Positions 51,908 through 64,000 of a DNA stretch of 64,000 bases are shown here, in pieces; position 1 is the stretch's first letter, and the number at the start of each line of letters is the position of its first letter. The notes under the pieces were generated by a model. That model did no database searches and was not told the DNA's origin. It saw nothing but the letters and a program-made list of their open reading frames with translations. The DNA lies in the NCBI RefSeq assembly GCF_030295955.1, contig NZ_AP027363.1, positions 1,364,001-1,428,000 of the forward strand, written 5' to 3'. The position numbers and the translations under genes were made by a program. Source of the stretch: Thalassotalea agarivorans. GTDB lineage: Bacteria; Pseudomonadota; Gammaproteobacteria; Enterobacterales; Alteromonadaceae.

Positions 51908-52828
51908 ATGACAAAAATAATAGCAACTTCTGTAGTACGTGGCTCAGAACAGGGACATAGCCACGGTGGTTTGTTTTTAATTGATCTCGAAAACCAAGCG
52001 GTTAATCAAAAATTGGATTGGAATAAAATTGACATTGATTGGCAAGGTCGAGGCTGGGACCGTGGTCTGCGAGGTATGGCGATTCACAATGATACGCTTT
52101 ACGTTGTTGCCAGTGATGAACTGTTTGCCTATGACCCAGACTTCAAGCTGATCAACAGTTGGAAGAATCCTTTCTTAAAGCATTGCCATGAAATTTGTGT
52201 CTATCAGGGTAGCCTATTTATAACCTCTACCGGCTTTGACAGTATTTTGGCCTTTGACTTAACAAAACAGGCATTTCATTGGGCACTACATATCAAGACA
52301 AATGGTCATCAATTTGCCCCTGTTAGTTTTGATCCATTAGGTGATAAAGGGCCAATGTTACTCAATAAATTGCATATTAATAATGTGCATTGTAATAAAA
52401 ATGGTATGTACATTAGTGGCTTAAATACAGGAGGCTTACTGCATTTTAGTGGTAAAGAAGTCAATATGAGTGTGACCTTGCCTGCTGGAACGCACAATGC
52501 TCAGCCGTTTAAAAACGGCGTGTTGTTTAACGACACTAAAGCAAATGCCGTGCGTTATATCTCACGTAACGAAGAGGAAGACGTAAGTTTTGCGGTACCA
52601 CAGTTTGATTTGGCAGACCTTACAGCAACAGATCTCGATGCAACGCAAGTAGCAAGAGCTGGTTTTGGCCGAGGCTTATGTATGCTCGATGGCGATATTA
52701 TTATTGCCGGTAGCTCTCCTTCAACAATCGCGTTGCACGACTTGAATCAAAAAATTACCGGGATGACAGTTACATTAACAAAAGATGTTCGACATGCCAT
52801 TCATGGATTAGAAATATGGCCTTACTAG
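51908..52828 (+). CDS. Beta-propeller-like protein, function unknown
   Basis: 306 residues from ATG 51908 (the open frame extends upstream to 51848 but adds a poorly coding leader). Repeated short strands with SxxGLxxxD-type turns (GMAIHNDTLYVVASDELFAYD, EICVYQGSLFITSTGFDSILAFD) look like a beta-propeller. It starts MTKIIATSVVRGSEQGHSHGG without a signal peptide. Similar proteins occur near sulfotransferases and hydroxylases (possibly TIGR03032/DUF4915-like), but I cannot assign the family with certainty. It overlaps the following esterase by 13 nt, so the two are translated together. Confidence 0.7.
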   Translation: MTKIIATSVVRGSEQGHSHGGLFLIDLENQAVNQKLDWNKIDIDWQGRGWDRGLRGMAIHNDTLYVVASDELFAYDPDFKLINSWKNPFLKHCHEICVYQGSLFITSTGFDSILAFDLTKQAFHWALHIKTNGHQFAPVSFDPLGDKGPMLLNKLHINNVHCNKNGMYISGLNTGGLLHFSGKEVNMSVTLPAGTHNAQPFKNGVLFNDTKANAVRYISRNEEEDVSFAVPQFDLADLTATDLDATQVARAGFGRGLCMLDGDIIIAGSSPSTIALHDLNQKITGMTVTLTKDVRHAIHGLEIWPY

Positions 52829-53709
52829 ACAGTCGTCGCCTTATCTTTGGCGTGATTTTTATCTTGTCTGTGCAGCTTCCGGTATATGCTGCAGATCAAT
52901 ACAAATTGTGGCAAACAGGTGATATACCGCACGAAAAGCCTCACAACGTTAACGAGTATGAAGGCGTCGCGTGGGGAACGAAGGTCGTTTACAAGGTCAC
53001 TGATCCCACGTTAACTGTGTATCAGGCTGAACGTAACTCGGGCATTATGGTGCTCATTATGCCTGGCGGCGGTTATAGCTTGGAAGCTATCTATCACGAA
53101 GGGCAAGATGTTGCTTTAGCACTTAATAAACAAGGCATAAATGCCGCTGTTTTAAAATACCGCATTCCTAATCCAAAGACTTCATATAAACCAGAATTAG
53201 CGCCGATAACGGATGCAAGACAGGCGTTGTCTATGCTGCATCAAATGGCGGATAAATACGACGTAAACCCAGATAAAATTGGTGTGATGGGTTTTTCGGC
53301 AGGTAGCCATTTGGCGACTGTAGCTAGCGTATGGCCTACAGAACACCAAAGCGAAAGACCGGATTTTTCCGCACTAATTTACGGTGTAAGCAGGTTGACA
53401 AAGGAAAACCAGGATTGGTTAGAAAAGGCGCTTTATTTTAGGCCTATGACGCCACAAGAAGTTAAACAAAATACATTGTTAGCACAAGTTAACAAAGCGA
53501 CACCTCCAGCGTTTCTAGTACATTCTTATGATGATGATGTCTGTCATGTGAAAGAATCAACTGAATATGCAGAGCAGTTGTTTACACATCAAGTACCTGT
53601 AGAAATGCACCTTTATCAGAAAGGTGGACATGGATATGGTTTAGGCCGAAAAGAAGATGGAACCGATACTTGGCTCGCATTGTTTTCTACATGGGTAAAA
53701 AATCTGTAA
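52816..53709 (+). CDS. Secreted alpha/beta-hydrolase, acetylesterase-like
   Basis: 297 residues. Signal peptide (about 1-26, ending VYAAD). Alpha/beta-hydrolase of the acetyl-xylan-esterase or BD-FAE type: oxyanion-hole motif MPGGGY, nucleophile S161 in GFSAGSH, an Asp in the HSYDDDV turn (239-241) and H272 in GGHGYG. It is expected to remove acetyl or other short acyl groups from polysaccharides in the periplasm. It overlaps the propeller gene by 13 nt and lies 136 nt before an SGNH/CE2-like esterase gene, fitting deacetylation of a substituted polysaccharide. Confidence 0.88.
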   Translation: MALLDSRRLIFGVIFILSVQLPVYAADQYKLWQTGDIPHEKPHNVNEYEGVAWGTKVVYKVTDPTLTVYQAERNSGIMVLIMPGGGYSLEAIYHEGQDVALALNKQGINAAVLKYRIPNPKTSYKPELAPITDARQALSMLHQMADKYDVNPDKIGVMGFSAGSHLATVASVWPTEHQSERPDFSALIYGVSRLTKENQDWLEKALYFRPMTPQEVKQNTLLAQVNKATPPAFLVHSYDDDVCHVKESTEYAEQLFTHQVPVEMHLYQKGGHGYGLGRKEDGTDTWLALFSTWVKNL

Positions 53710-53797
53710 TATATTGATTTTAAGCCCCTTATATTTGTTCAACACAGGTTGAGTTATTTGTGTTTGTGCATTGTACCTAGCTCTTCTACGCTCAATA

Positions 53798-53812
53798 TGT
53801 AGTTTCACTACA
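53798..53812 (+). promoter_or_regulatory. Palindrome upstream of the SGNH/CE2-like gene
   Basis: TGTAGT-TTC-ACTACA, perfect 6-bp arms with a 3-nt spacer, ends 33 bp before the ATG at 53846. Possible operator or leader stem. Confidence 0.4.
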
Positions 53813-53845
53813 CAGTATGAAGAATAATAAAAAGGTACAATCATA

Positions 53846-55390
53846 ATGAAAAAAACCTATTTACAACTAGTGTCTGCGGCGTTGCTTTTGGGCGCGTCGT
53901 TTAGTTCGTTAGGACAGACATTTTCACCTGCGAGTTCGGAAATTCGCTACACGGGACGCTGGAATTTTGATAACCCAGCAAGACCATGGGTCGGGTGGCA
54001 AGGAAGTACCATGACGGTGAAGTTCACTGGCTCGTCACTTACCCTTGATTTGGACACCGGTGATACCTACGATTACTTTCAAGTGATAGTAGATGGCGTA
54101 CCTCAAAATGCACCTATTCGTATAAATAAAGGCAGAAAACAAGTTCAAATCGTTTCTGGTTTAAGTACAACTGAGCCACATACAGTTACTTTTATGAAAG
54201 AAACTTTTTATGGTAGCAATTTAACTATTTATGGTTTAACCATTCCAAACGGACAACTACATAGCCTGCCTGCTCGTCCAAATATGCGTATTAGCTTCTT
54301 TGGTGACTCAAACATGGATGGAACCTCGCTATATAGTGAAAAAGACCAAGTAGGTAATGAAACCCTGTCTAAAGAGTCTGGTACCTACTATGGTTACCCA
54401 GCAACAGTAACGCGCATGTTAGGCGCAGAAATGAACTTGCAAGCGATCGGCGGTGCGACATTAACCGGAAATGGCGACAACACTGTAGCCAACTTTATTT
54501 TCTCTGAAGATTATTACACGCAAAACAGTAACTATCGTGATGGTTTTAACCCGCATGTGATTGTTGTTAATGCTGGTGCCAATGACATAAGTTCAGTTAA
54601 GGGAAAGCGTAAAACGAATAAGATGAAAAATCGTTTTAAGCAAGTGGTTAATTCTCTTCGCCAAGTATACGGTAACAGTACGCATATTGTGTTGCACAAT
54701 GGCTATGGTTGGGATAGCGAAGAGCCTGCTAATTACACGCATGCATTAGCAGCTGAAATAGGCGGTAATATCTCGGCAGTGCATTACCCTTGGATGTGGG
54801 AACAATGGCATGGCTCTATGGTAGAACAAGCCGGTCAAGCCCGTTTATTGGCGCAGCATATAGCCAATTTAAATATTGGTTTCAATATTGTCCAAGACGC
54901 TGAAGTATTTGATGGCTTTGGTCGTAACTTTAACGTAGCCAATGGTAGCTTTGAAGAACAAGCTAAGAACGGCTTTAACGCTTTTGGTTGGCGTTATGTA
55001 GCCGATGGCGTGGAGCGCATTCGAAATGCAAATCAAGCTGCAGACGGTGAGTACTACATCGCATTAGATGCCGGTGAAGAAGTGCATCAAGGTACTGATG
55101 CAACGGGTGACTTTGAGCGTGGCGCAACATCTGGTAATCAAACATATGTTGTGCGTGCAATGATCAGAGCGAAAAATGGTAATGGCACAGCAACAATTAG
55201 TGCTGATTACGAAGGTCAGGGTCTATACAATCGTGGCGATAAAGAAACAGAAGTTTTCGCTGTTGAAGGCCAGTGGAAAGAGTATGTAGCAACGTTTACG
55301 GCGCCTAATGGTACCTGGAAAACCTATATTTCACTAGGTTCAAACAGCGGTACTGTAGAGTTTGATAATGTGCGAATGAGTGAAAACTAA
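53846..55390 (+). CDS. Secreted SGNH/CE2-like carbohydrate esterase with binding domain (copy 1)
   Basis: 514 residues. Signal peptide (about 1-24, ending SLGQ). An N-terminal jelly-roll domain (about 28-135), as in CE2 esterases, leads to an SGNH hydrolase domain (about 145-345): block I FFGDSNMDGTS with nucleophile S155, block III NAGANDIS, and a His near HYPWMWEQWHGS. A C-terminal carbohydrate-binding-like sandwich follows (about 365-514; NVANGSFEEQ, VEFDNVRMS). Likely role: deacetylation of polysaccharides outside the cytoplasm. A clear paralogue is encoded at 62515-64000 on the other strand, sharing the same architecture and many identical stretches. Confidence 0.85.
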   Translation: MKKTYLQLVSAALLLGASFSSLGQTFSPASSEIRYTGRWNFDNPARPWVGWQGSTMTVKFTGSSLTLDLDTGDTYDYFQVIVDGVPQNAPIRINKGRKQVQIVSGLSTTEPHTVTFMKETFYGSNLTIYGLTIPNGQLHSLPARPNMRISFFGDSNMDGTSLYSEKDQVGNETLSKESGTYYGYPATVTRMLGAEMNLQAIGGATLTGNGDNTVANFIFSEDYYTQNSNYRDGFNPHVIVVNAGANDISSVKGKRKTNKMKNRFKQVVNSLRQVYGNSTHIVLHNGYGWDSEEPANYTHALAAEIGGNISAVHYPWMWEQWHGSMVEQAGQARLLAQHIANLNIGFNIVQDAEVFDGFGRNFNVANGSFEEQAKNGFNAFGWRYVADGVERIRNANQAADGEYYIALDAGEEVHQGTDATGDFERGATSGNQTYVVRAMIRAKNGNGTATISADYEGQGLYNRGDKETEVFAVEGQWKEYVATFTAPNGTWKTYISLGSNSGTVEFDNVRMSEN

Positions 55391-55402
55391 GCATTGATAG
55401 CT

Positions 55403-55433
55403 ATAAAAAACGGCACTAGAGTGCCGTTTTTTA
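55403..55433. terminator. Bidirectional terminator between CE2-like and CocE-like genes
   Basis: CGGCAC/GTGCCG (55411-55416 and 55421-55426, TAGA loop) is flanked by six A's and six T's and lies between convergent genes. Confidence 0.9.
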
Positions 55434-55449
55434 TTTGCTATCTATTCCA

Positions 55450-57273
55450 CTATCTAGGAATTACAGGTAATTGGATGTATGACAAGTACTTACCACCGTG
55501 TAACACCTCGTTATTCGCTTTGATGAATTTTGTACCAAGCGCGTTGTTTTCGCCTGTGTTTAAGTTGCGTTCAAGGCGAGGGAAGTTAGAGCTTGTAATT
55601 TCAATTCTAATTTTATGTCCCTTTGCAAAGTAATTACTGCTCGCATTCAGGTCTATCTCCACTTCATAAACTTTGCCAAGTTTTATTAACGTAGCTTTGC
55701 GTAAGGAATCTTTGTAGCGCATTCTAATTGCACCTTCTTGCACGTTATAGGCACTACCATCAGGGTATACGTCAACGAGTTTCACCATAAAGTCTGTATC
55801 GCGTGCAGAGCTTCGCACAAAAAGTTTGGCCTTAATTTCGCCTGTCACTTCTATGCCTTGCTGCAGCGTTGCACTGGTATAAACAAGCACATCTTCTCTT
55901 TGTTCAATTGCTGATTGGTCGTAGCCACCAGCTTCAGTGTCCGTGCCTGTGCAGCAGGTATGTCCACCTAAAGAAGGTACTGGGTTTGCAGGGTTATATA
56001 CAAAACTATCAAGCTTTTCAGTGTTAGGTGGAGCTACTTGCAATAAGCCACCGCCATTTTTGCTATTGGCATTGCTTTGGTTGGTCAAATACCACTTTTG
56101 ATAGTCCGTATTGGCTAGCGGCCATTGATCAGCAGTTTTCCATTTATTCTCACCAAGTACGAAGTATGTTAAAAATGGGCGGTCTAAACTTCCATTTTTC
56201 TCATCTTTTAACCAGTAATTAAACCAGTCTAATTGCGCTTGTTGATAGGCAAACGTCGCGTTGCTGACAGGGCGGTCGCCCACGCTGACATCTTTGTCTT
56301 GCTCGGCAAAATTACAATGTGTACCTGGGCCGATAACTACATACTGATGTTGCTGGGCTGCTTTAGTTTTACCTGTTTTCCTAAATTGTTCCGCCATCAT
56401 GAGCGTTTCGCGTGCGCCATAGTCATACCAATTATCAAAGAACAAGTGCGGTATAGAGACAGCGTCATTTTTGGTAACAAAATCCATTGATCTAAAGTAT
56501 TCACCATCGGGCTCGCTGCCACGCCACAAGTGAAATTCATTTGGGTGCGTTTTACTACGTTCAAGTAGCGTTAATATAGGCAAGGTATTAATGTTTTTTA
56601 GGTACTCTTCAAATGGATACTCTTTAAGTAATGTCTGGCTTTTACCTACTTTACTGTTAAAGTAATCACTTCGAGCTTTACCTGTTAAATCTGGCGTATT
56701 GAATTCGCTTGAGCCGCTGCCAGCAAACCAGCCTGCTGTTTGCCCTAATTCAAAGACGCCACCGCTAAATGACTGCCATGCGCGCCCTGGGCGGTAATAT
56801 CCAGATGCAGGCGCTTGTGGTTGCGCAGCAACTAGTGCAGGGTGATTCGTTGCCGATAAAATAACCTGTGTTTCACCTAAATAAGAGCAGCCACTTAAGC
56901 CCACTTTGCCATTTGACCATGCTTGGTTTGTGATCCAATCAAGCGTATCTTCGCCGTCATTACGTCTGTTATGGCCAACTTTATAGATACCTTCTGACTC
57001 ATAGCGACCTCGAATATCCTGAATCACAACAGCATAGCCACTTTCGACCAATGTTTTCCATGTCGCATCCCAGACAAAAGCGTCATTTTTATTGTATACG
57101 GTTCTTACAAGCACGGTTGGTCTAGGCGTTGTTAAATCGCCTTGATAGTAGATATCCGTTGCTAAATGAACACCGTCACTCATTTCAATCATTTGGCTTC
57201 TTAAACGCTCTGTCGCTGTTGCTAGTGGTGAAACGGTCAGCGCCATTAAGCTACCTAGTATGAACTTTTTCAT
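55450..57273 (-). CDS. Secreted CocE/NonD-family hydrolase
   Basis: 607 residues. Signal peptide (about 1-20, ending ATAT). X-Pro dipeptidyl-peptidase/CocE-type alpha/beta-hydrolase: nucleophile S130 in GLSGCSYLGE, a C-terminal jelly-roll PepX_C-like domain (about 410-600). Such enzymes act on esters or acyl compounds, including glutaryl and cocaine-type esters, and on some peptides; the natural substrate here is unknown. It follows the GH2 gene on the same strand, with a terminator hairpin in the 49-nt gap, so expression relative to GH2 may be reduced or separately initiated. Shine-Dalgarno AAGGAA after the hairpin. Confidence 0.85.
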   Translation of the reverse strand: MKKFILGSLMALTVSPLATATERLRSQMIEMSDGVHLATDIYYQGDLTTPRPTVLVRTVYNKNDAFVWDATWKTLVESGYAVVIQDIRGRYESEGIYKVGHNRRNDGEDTLDWITNQAWSNGKVGLSGCSYLGETQVILSATNHPALVAAQPQAPASGYYRPGRAWQSFSGGVFELGQTAGWFAGSGSSEFNTPDLTGKARSDYFNSKVGKSQTLLKEYPFEEYLKNINTLPILTLLERSKTHPNEFHLWRGSEPDGEYFRSMDFVTKNDAVSIPHLFFDNWYDYGARETLMMAEQFRKTGKTKAAQQHQYVVIGPGTHCNFAEQDKDVSVGDRPVSNATFAYQQAQLDWFNYWLKDEKNGSLDRPFLTYFVLGENKWKTADQWPLANTDYQKWYLTNQSNANSKNGGGLLQVAPPNTEKLDSFVYNPANPVPSLGGHTCCTGTDTEAGGYDQSAIEQREDVLVYTSATLQQGIEVTGEIKAKLFVRSSARDTDFMVKLVDVYPDGSAYNVQEGAIRMRYKDSLRKATLIKLGKVYEVEIDLNASSNYFAKGHKIRIEITSSNFPRLERNLNTGENNALGTKFIKANNEVLHGGKYLSYIQLPVIPR

Positions 57274-57289
57274 TTTTATTTCCTTAAAA

Positions 57290-57310
57290 AAGGCGCCATT
57301 TAGGCGCCTT
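57290..57310 (-). terminator. Hairpin terminator/attenuator between GH2 and CocE-like genes
   Basis: AAGGCGCC/GGCGCCTT (57290-57297 and 57303-57310) with a 5-nt loop is followed on the minus strand by six T, immediately before the CocE-like Shine-Dalgarno. Confidence 0.85.
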
Positions 57311-57322
57311 TAATAGCTTTTA

Positions 57323-60487
<3,165 letters not shown>

Positions 60488-62512
60488 TTAACTGTTTATA
60501 ATTTTTATGACTTCAGGAGGTAATTTATCAATTACAGGAGCAAGTTCTTGGTGCCAAAGTGAGAGTGCGTCGCCATACTGCTGAGACAAATTGAGCGCGC
60601 TTTTGTAGATAGGCTTTCTCACTTGTTCTGAGCTGGCTGTTTTTACTTGACGTTTGTTCTTATAAAATTCTACGCAGCCTTGTTCAAATTCAAGGCCGCA
60701 AAACTCCAATATACGTGAGACTTGACTTGGTAAGTCGTCGACTGTTTGTTCGTAATGTACGTCCAATATTTCACCGGGAAAGAGTGCATGCCAATGATCC
60801 ATAATATCGACATAGTTTTTATAGTATTCAGCTAGCTCCAACATGTCATAGGAGAAATTCTGACCTTGTGCAAAGAGCTGTTTATACACGCCCAAACAGC
60901 TATCGATAGGGTAGCGCCTAGTATTGATAATTTTGGCATTGGGCAGAATCATTTTGATCCAACCTATGTGCATAAAATTGTTAGGCATTTTGTCGATGAA
61001 ATACCGCTTGTTTAACACACGATGATGTTTTGTTTGCGAAATGTATTCGCGGCCATACGCGCCCCAATCGCGTTTGTTCGCGTCCAGTAATGCTTCTGGA
61101 TAACCTTTTTGGTCACGGCGATATTTTCCCGTACTGGCCGCTATTGCGCCAATATTTGGCAACTCTGCGGTGCCTTCTACTTGGCTGTGGCTTGCGATAA
61201 TTTGCTCTACAAGGGTGGAACCTGTTCTCGGCAACCCTAAAACAAAAATAGGAGCGGGATCGTCATGGCCATGGCCACCATGCTGTGCGACGAACTGCTC
61301 ATTGAATACAGATTTAATCGCATCTAAATTGAGTTCAAATTCTACTGGATCATAATCCAGCAATTGACGTTGTTGTTGGTTACCCTGGTGGTAGTGATGC
61401 CAGGCCTTTTCGTATTGTTTTTTGTCCTCAAAAGCCTTTCCTAAGGAAAAATTAAAGTGAACGCGTGCTTGCGCCGATAAATCATCTGACGCTAGTTGAT
61501 TTTCCATATGCGCCACTTCATCAGGCTCAAATGAAAACATTTTTAAGTTCGCCATACTCCAAAAGGCTTCGCCTAAATCAGGTTTTTGTGCGATCGATAG
61601 CCTGTATTCTTCTAGGGCTTGTGCCTGTTCGCCAACTGTTTTTAACATATGTGCATAAGCCATATGAACACCGGGAGCATTATGTCTTAGTTTAAGTGCT
61701 TTTTGGTACGCTTCTATAGAAGCTTCAGTATCACCCTCATGAGCTTTGGCGTTAGCATAACCAAGCCACGCTTGGTGATCATCTGTAGAAATATCTAACA
61801 GCTTTTTATAAGTGTTTGCAGCCTCTTGCCATTTACTTTGTTCATGCAAAATAGACCCTAGTGTATGTAGCCCTTGCTTGAAGTCTGGCGCTATTTGGAG
61901 CGCTCTTCTTAGTAACGCTTCAGCATCAGACATATTGGTGCCTTTATCAAAGTGGCAAAGCGCCATAAAACGCATCGCATCGACATTGTCTGGAAATTCA
62001 GCTAACACCTCGCGGAGGATTACCATGGCTTCGTCAAGTTGACCTTTTTTCCAAAGCTCTGCACCTTTAGCTACTTTGCCTATTGTGTCATCTCTATCTG
62101 TTAATTCACTAAAATGTTTACTCGCTTCCTCAACCTTACCCAAGGCTGTTAACGCTTGTGCCAGTTTTTGCCGGCACAGCTTTAAGTTAGGTTGGAGTTG
62201 CAACGCTTTTTCGAACATGGTGACAGCTGGCGCAAACTGTCCTTGCATCGCCAATAAACTGCCCATATCTTCGTAGGCAGGCGCATAATCTGGAGCTAAG
62301 CCAATGAGCAACTCTACTTGTTTTTGCGCTTCGCTGTAGCGCTTTTGCCTAGATAGCGCGTGTCCCAATACTTGTAACAATGGCAAACTAGACGGGGTCG
62401 ATAGAAGTTGCAGACTAGCAATTTTTTCAGCGCGCGCAGGATCGCCATTTTTCATCGCTTGTATAGCTTGTTGCATGGCGTGTTGTTCAGCGGAATTACT
62501 TTCGATGTTCAT
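60488..62512 (-). CDS. TPR-sulfotransferase
   Basis: 674 residues. At least eight tetratricopeptide repeats (about 10-380; for example the YAPAYEDMGSLLAMQGQFAPA type) precede a sulfotransferase domain (about 420-640). The PAPS P-loop is FVLGLPRTGSTLVEQ (423-437), and the 3'-phosphate-binding region has NTRRYPIDSCLGVYKQ. No signal peptide: cytosolic, using PAPS to sulfate a glycan or other acceptor. It sits 2 nt after the CE2-like gene and 9 nt before the GH2 gene, so it is co-transcribed with degradation genes, an unexpected pairing. Its acceptor is unknown. Confidence 0.88.
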   Translation of the reverse strand: MNIESNSAEQHAMQQAIQAMKNGDPARAEKIASLQLLSTPSSLPLLQVLGHALSRQKRYSEAQKQVELLIGLAPDYAPAYEDMGSLLAMQGQFAPAVTMFEKALQLQPNLKLCRQKLAQALTALGKVEEASKHFSELTDRDDTIGKVAKGAELWKKGQLDEAMVILREVLAEFPDNVDAMRFMALCHFDKGTNMSDAEALLRRALQIAPDFKQGLHTLGSILHEQSKWQEAANTYKKLLDISTDDHQAWLGYANAKAHEGDTEASIEAYQKALKLRHNAPGVHMAYAHMLKTVGEQAQALEEYRLSIAQKPDLGEAFWSMANLKMFSFEPDEVAHMENQLASDDLSAQARVHFNFSLGKAFEDKKQYEKAWHHYHQGNQQQRQLLDYDPVEFELNLDAIKSVFNEQFVAQHGGHGHDDPAPIFVLGLPRTGSTLVEQIIASHSQVEGTAELPNIGAIAASTGKYRRDQKGYPEALLDANKRDWGAYGREYISQTKHHRVLNKRYFIDKMPNNFMHIGWIKMILPNAKIINTRRYPIDSCLGVYKQLFAQGQNFSYDMLELAEYYKNYVDIMDHWHALFPGEILDVHYEQTVDDLPSQVSRILEFCGLEFEQGCVEFYKNKRQVKTASSEQVRKPIYKSALNLSQQYGDALSLWHQELAPVIDKLPPEVIKIINS

Positions 62513-62514
62513 AT

Positions 62515-64000
62515 TTATTTTTCTTCTTTTTGGCTAACGCGGACATTATCAAAATCCACTATACCGCGAGTGGTGCGTAAACCGAAATAGGATTTCCAGC
62601 TGCCTGCCGGAATCAAGAATGTATGTTTAACGGTTTGCCATTCTTTAGTGGGTTGCACGGGTAAAGTCGCTATGTTTTTGCGTTGATAAAGTGCTTGAGC
62701 TTCAGCGTCAGCAAATAATTCAGCTTCTGATCCAGGCGCTGCTGCTCTAACATCGACAATGACTTCAACCAGCGTATCTTTAGTTAATTTACCGCGCTTA
62801 AAATCGCCAGTGGCATCCGTTCCTTGATGGACTTCCTGTTTTTCGCTCAATTGGATATAGTATTCGCCGTGAGGGGCGGTGCCATCTTTGATACGTTTGA
62901 CGCCATCGTCGGCATAACGCCAACCAAAAGCATTGAAATTGCCAGGCGCTTTAGATTCAAAACTGCCGTTAGCAACGTCTCCATTCTCGCCAAAACCGTT
63001 AAACACGTCCGCGTCTGCAATGATAGGTAAGTCGTTAAATAGCTTAGAAATATGTTGTGCGATTAGTCGGGCTTGACCGCCATGTTCTACCATCGAACCG
63101 TGCCACTGTTCCCATATCCAAGGGTAATGTAATGCTGATACTCTATCGTCACCCAACGATTGCACAAAAGACTTAGTATAATTAGCGGGCTCGTTGTCGT
63201 TCCAACCGTATGCGTTGTACAAAACAATATAAGGCTTTGAACCGTATCTAGTGCGCAATTTGGCAACAACATCGCCAAACCGTTCTTCCATTGCCGCTTG
63301 CAACGACGCACCACTTTTACCAATTTTATATATATCGTTAGCACCGGAATTAACCACAATAACATCTGGCTGAACAACATCCTGATATCGCTCATCGTTA
63401 GTAGACTTGTCAGCTTTATCGATAAAATTAAGTACGTTATTAAAACCATTTTCGTCTAATGTTGCGCCGCCAAGTGCTTGCACTTGTACATTGGCATTCA
63501 ACATTCGACCAACCATGTGCGGGTAAGCGTAATAGGCACCAGATTCACCTGAGTCTTTCTCGCTGTACAGTGACGTACCGTCCATGTTGGAATCACCGAA
63601 GTAAAAAATTGTTTTCGATTTAGGTTGCGGAGCAGGGTGAATATCGCCACCTTCAATAAAGAAGCCGTAAATGGTTGATAGGTCGCCGTAAAAAGTTTCT
63701 TTGACAAGTGTGACTTGGTGAATACGATTTCTGGGTAAATTTTCAACCAATAAAATGCGTTGCTTGCCTGGGTTTACTTTGAATGGTTCACCCACGTACT
63801 GTTGATTGAGTACAAGCCTAAAGTATTCATAATGATCGCCAGTATCTATTTCCAAAAATAGCTTTGAGCCAGTAAATTTTATATCTAGGGTACTACCAGC
63901 CCAACCAATTTGCTTTGCCGTTTTGCCCGAATCTAACCAACGTCCTTGCTCGGCTATTAACTCATGTTGAGCGGGAATATATATGCTGTTTTGTTCGTCT
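62515..64000 (-). CDS. SGNH/CE2-like carbohydrate esterase with binding domain (copy 2, 5' cut)
   Basis: The frame runs from the window edge (no start within the window) to stop 62515; 495 codons are visible. Homologous to the product of 53846-55390 along its whole length: jelly-roll start (AEQGRW, GWAGSTLDIKF), SGNH block I FYFGDSNMDGTS, block III NSGANDIYK, HYPWIWEQWHGS with the probable catalytic His, and the C-terminal sandwich (NGSFESKAPGNF, VDFDNVRVS). It probably deacetylates an extracellular polysaccharide. First visible gene of the minus-strand operon before the sulfotransferase. The signal peptide, if any, lies outside the window. Confidence 0.85.
   Translation of the reverse strand, partial: DEQNSIYIPAQHELIAEQGRWLDSGKTAKQIGWAGSTLDIKFTGSKLFLEIDTGDHYEYFRLVLNQQYVGEPFKVNPGKQRILLVENLPRNRIHQVTLVKETFYGDLSTIYGFFIEGGDIHPAPQPKSKTIFYFGDSNMDGTSLYSEKDSGESGAYYAYPHMVGRMLNANVQVQALGGATLDENGFNNVLNFIDKADKSTNDERYQDVVQPDVIVVNSGANDIYKIGKSGASLQAAMEERFGDVVAKLRTRYGSKPYIVLYNAYGWNDNEPANYTKSFVQSLGDDRVSALHYPWIWEQWHGSMVEHGGQARLIAQHISKLFNDLPIIADADVFNGFGENGDVANGSFESKAPGNFNAFGWRYADDGVKRIKDGTAPHGEYYIQLSEKQEVHQGTDATGDFKRGKLTKDTLVEVIVDVRAAAPGSEAELFADAEAQALYQRKNIATLPVQPTKEWQTVKHTFLIPAGSWKSYFGLRTTRGIVDFDNVRVSQKEEK

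Overview
The window comes from a marine, polysaccharide-degrading gammaproteobacterium, most likely an alteromonad (Alteromonadales). The evidence is the conserved left edge ftsH-folP-glmM-tpiA-secG-tRNA-Leu(GAG), a moderately AT-rich composition, and a long run of secreted glycan-active enzymes with TonB-dependent receptors. The species cannot be named from sequence alone.

Layout. (1) 1-4779: housekeeping block (3' part of ftsH, folP, glmM, tpiA, secG, tRNA-Leu). The gene order usually found after this tRNA in Gammaproteobacteria (rimP-nusA-infB) is absent, and everything to the right looks accessory. (2) 4780-7000: small accessory genes next to the tRNA. These are a degraded duplication of the tRNA 3' end and its terminator, a membrane protein, a HigBA-type toxin-antitoxin pair with two tandem palindromic operators, a 57-residue peptide gene with a double-glycine (bacteriocin-type) leader, and a zinc-ribbon membrane protein that may be its immunity partner. 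(3) 7033-17005: a secreted clan GH-A glycosidase, a papain-type cysteine peptidase, a cupredoxin / GGDEF-EAL / outer-membrane barrel operon, a cold-shock-DUF1294 protein and a methyltransferase-HNH fusion.

(4) 17075-42362: a beta-1,3-glucan (laminarin-type) utilization locus. A LytS/LytTR two-component pair lies divergent from a 2565-residue GH16 lipoprotein carrying about 13 accessory beta-sandwich domains. A TonB-dependent receptor and a CBM6/di-heme lipoprotein follow. On the opposite strand is a four-gene operon of a malectin-GH16 lipoprotein, a GH149/GH94-like phosphorylase and two signal-less GH17 enzymes, with a divergent GPH-type sugar:cation symporter. Inferred flow: surface GH16 cuts the glucan, the TonB receptor imports oligosaccharides to the periplasm, the symporter takes them to the cytoplasm, and GH17 plus phosphorylase turn them into glucose and glucose-1-phosphate.

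(5) 42410-64000: a second glycan-related region. It holds a secreted amidohydrolase-RidA fusion, a GH20 hexosaminidase, two TonB-dependent receptors, an Asp/Asn beta-hydroxylase-like oxygenase, a beta-propeller-like protein, an acetylesterase-like hydrolase, two paralogous SGNH/CE2-like esterases (one cut by the window end), a CocE/NonD hydrolase, a secreted LacZ-type GH2 and a TPR-sulfotransferase. The substrate is not evident; acetyl esters and beta-galactosides are implied.

The observations most worth following are the bacteriocin-like peptide with its candidate immunity gene, the giant GH16 protein with a 1.03-kb near-identical internal duplication, the CBM6-COG4315-di-heme lipoprotein, the signal-less GH17/phosphorylase module and the methyltransferase-HNH fusion. 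No insertion sequence, prophage or CRISPR array was seen.
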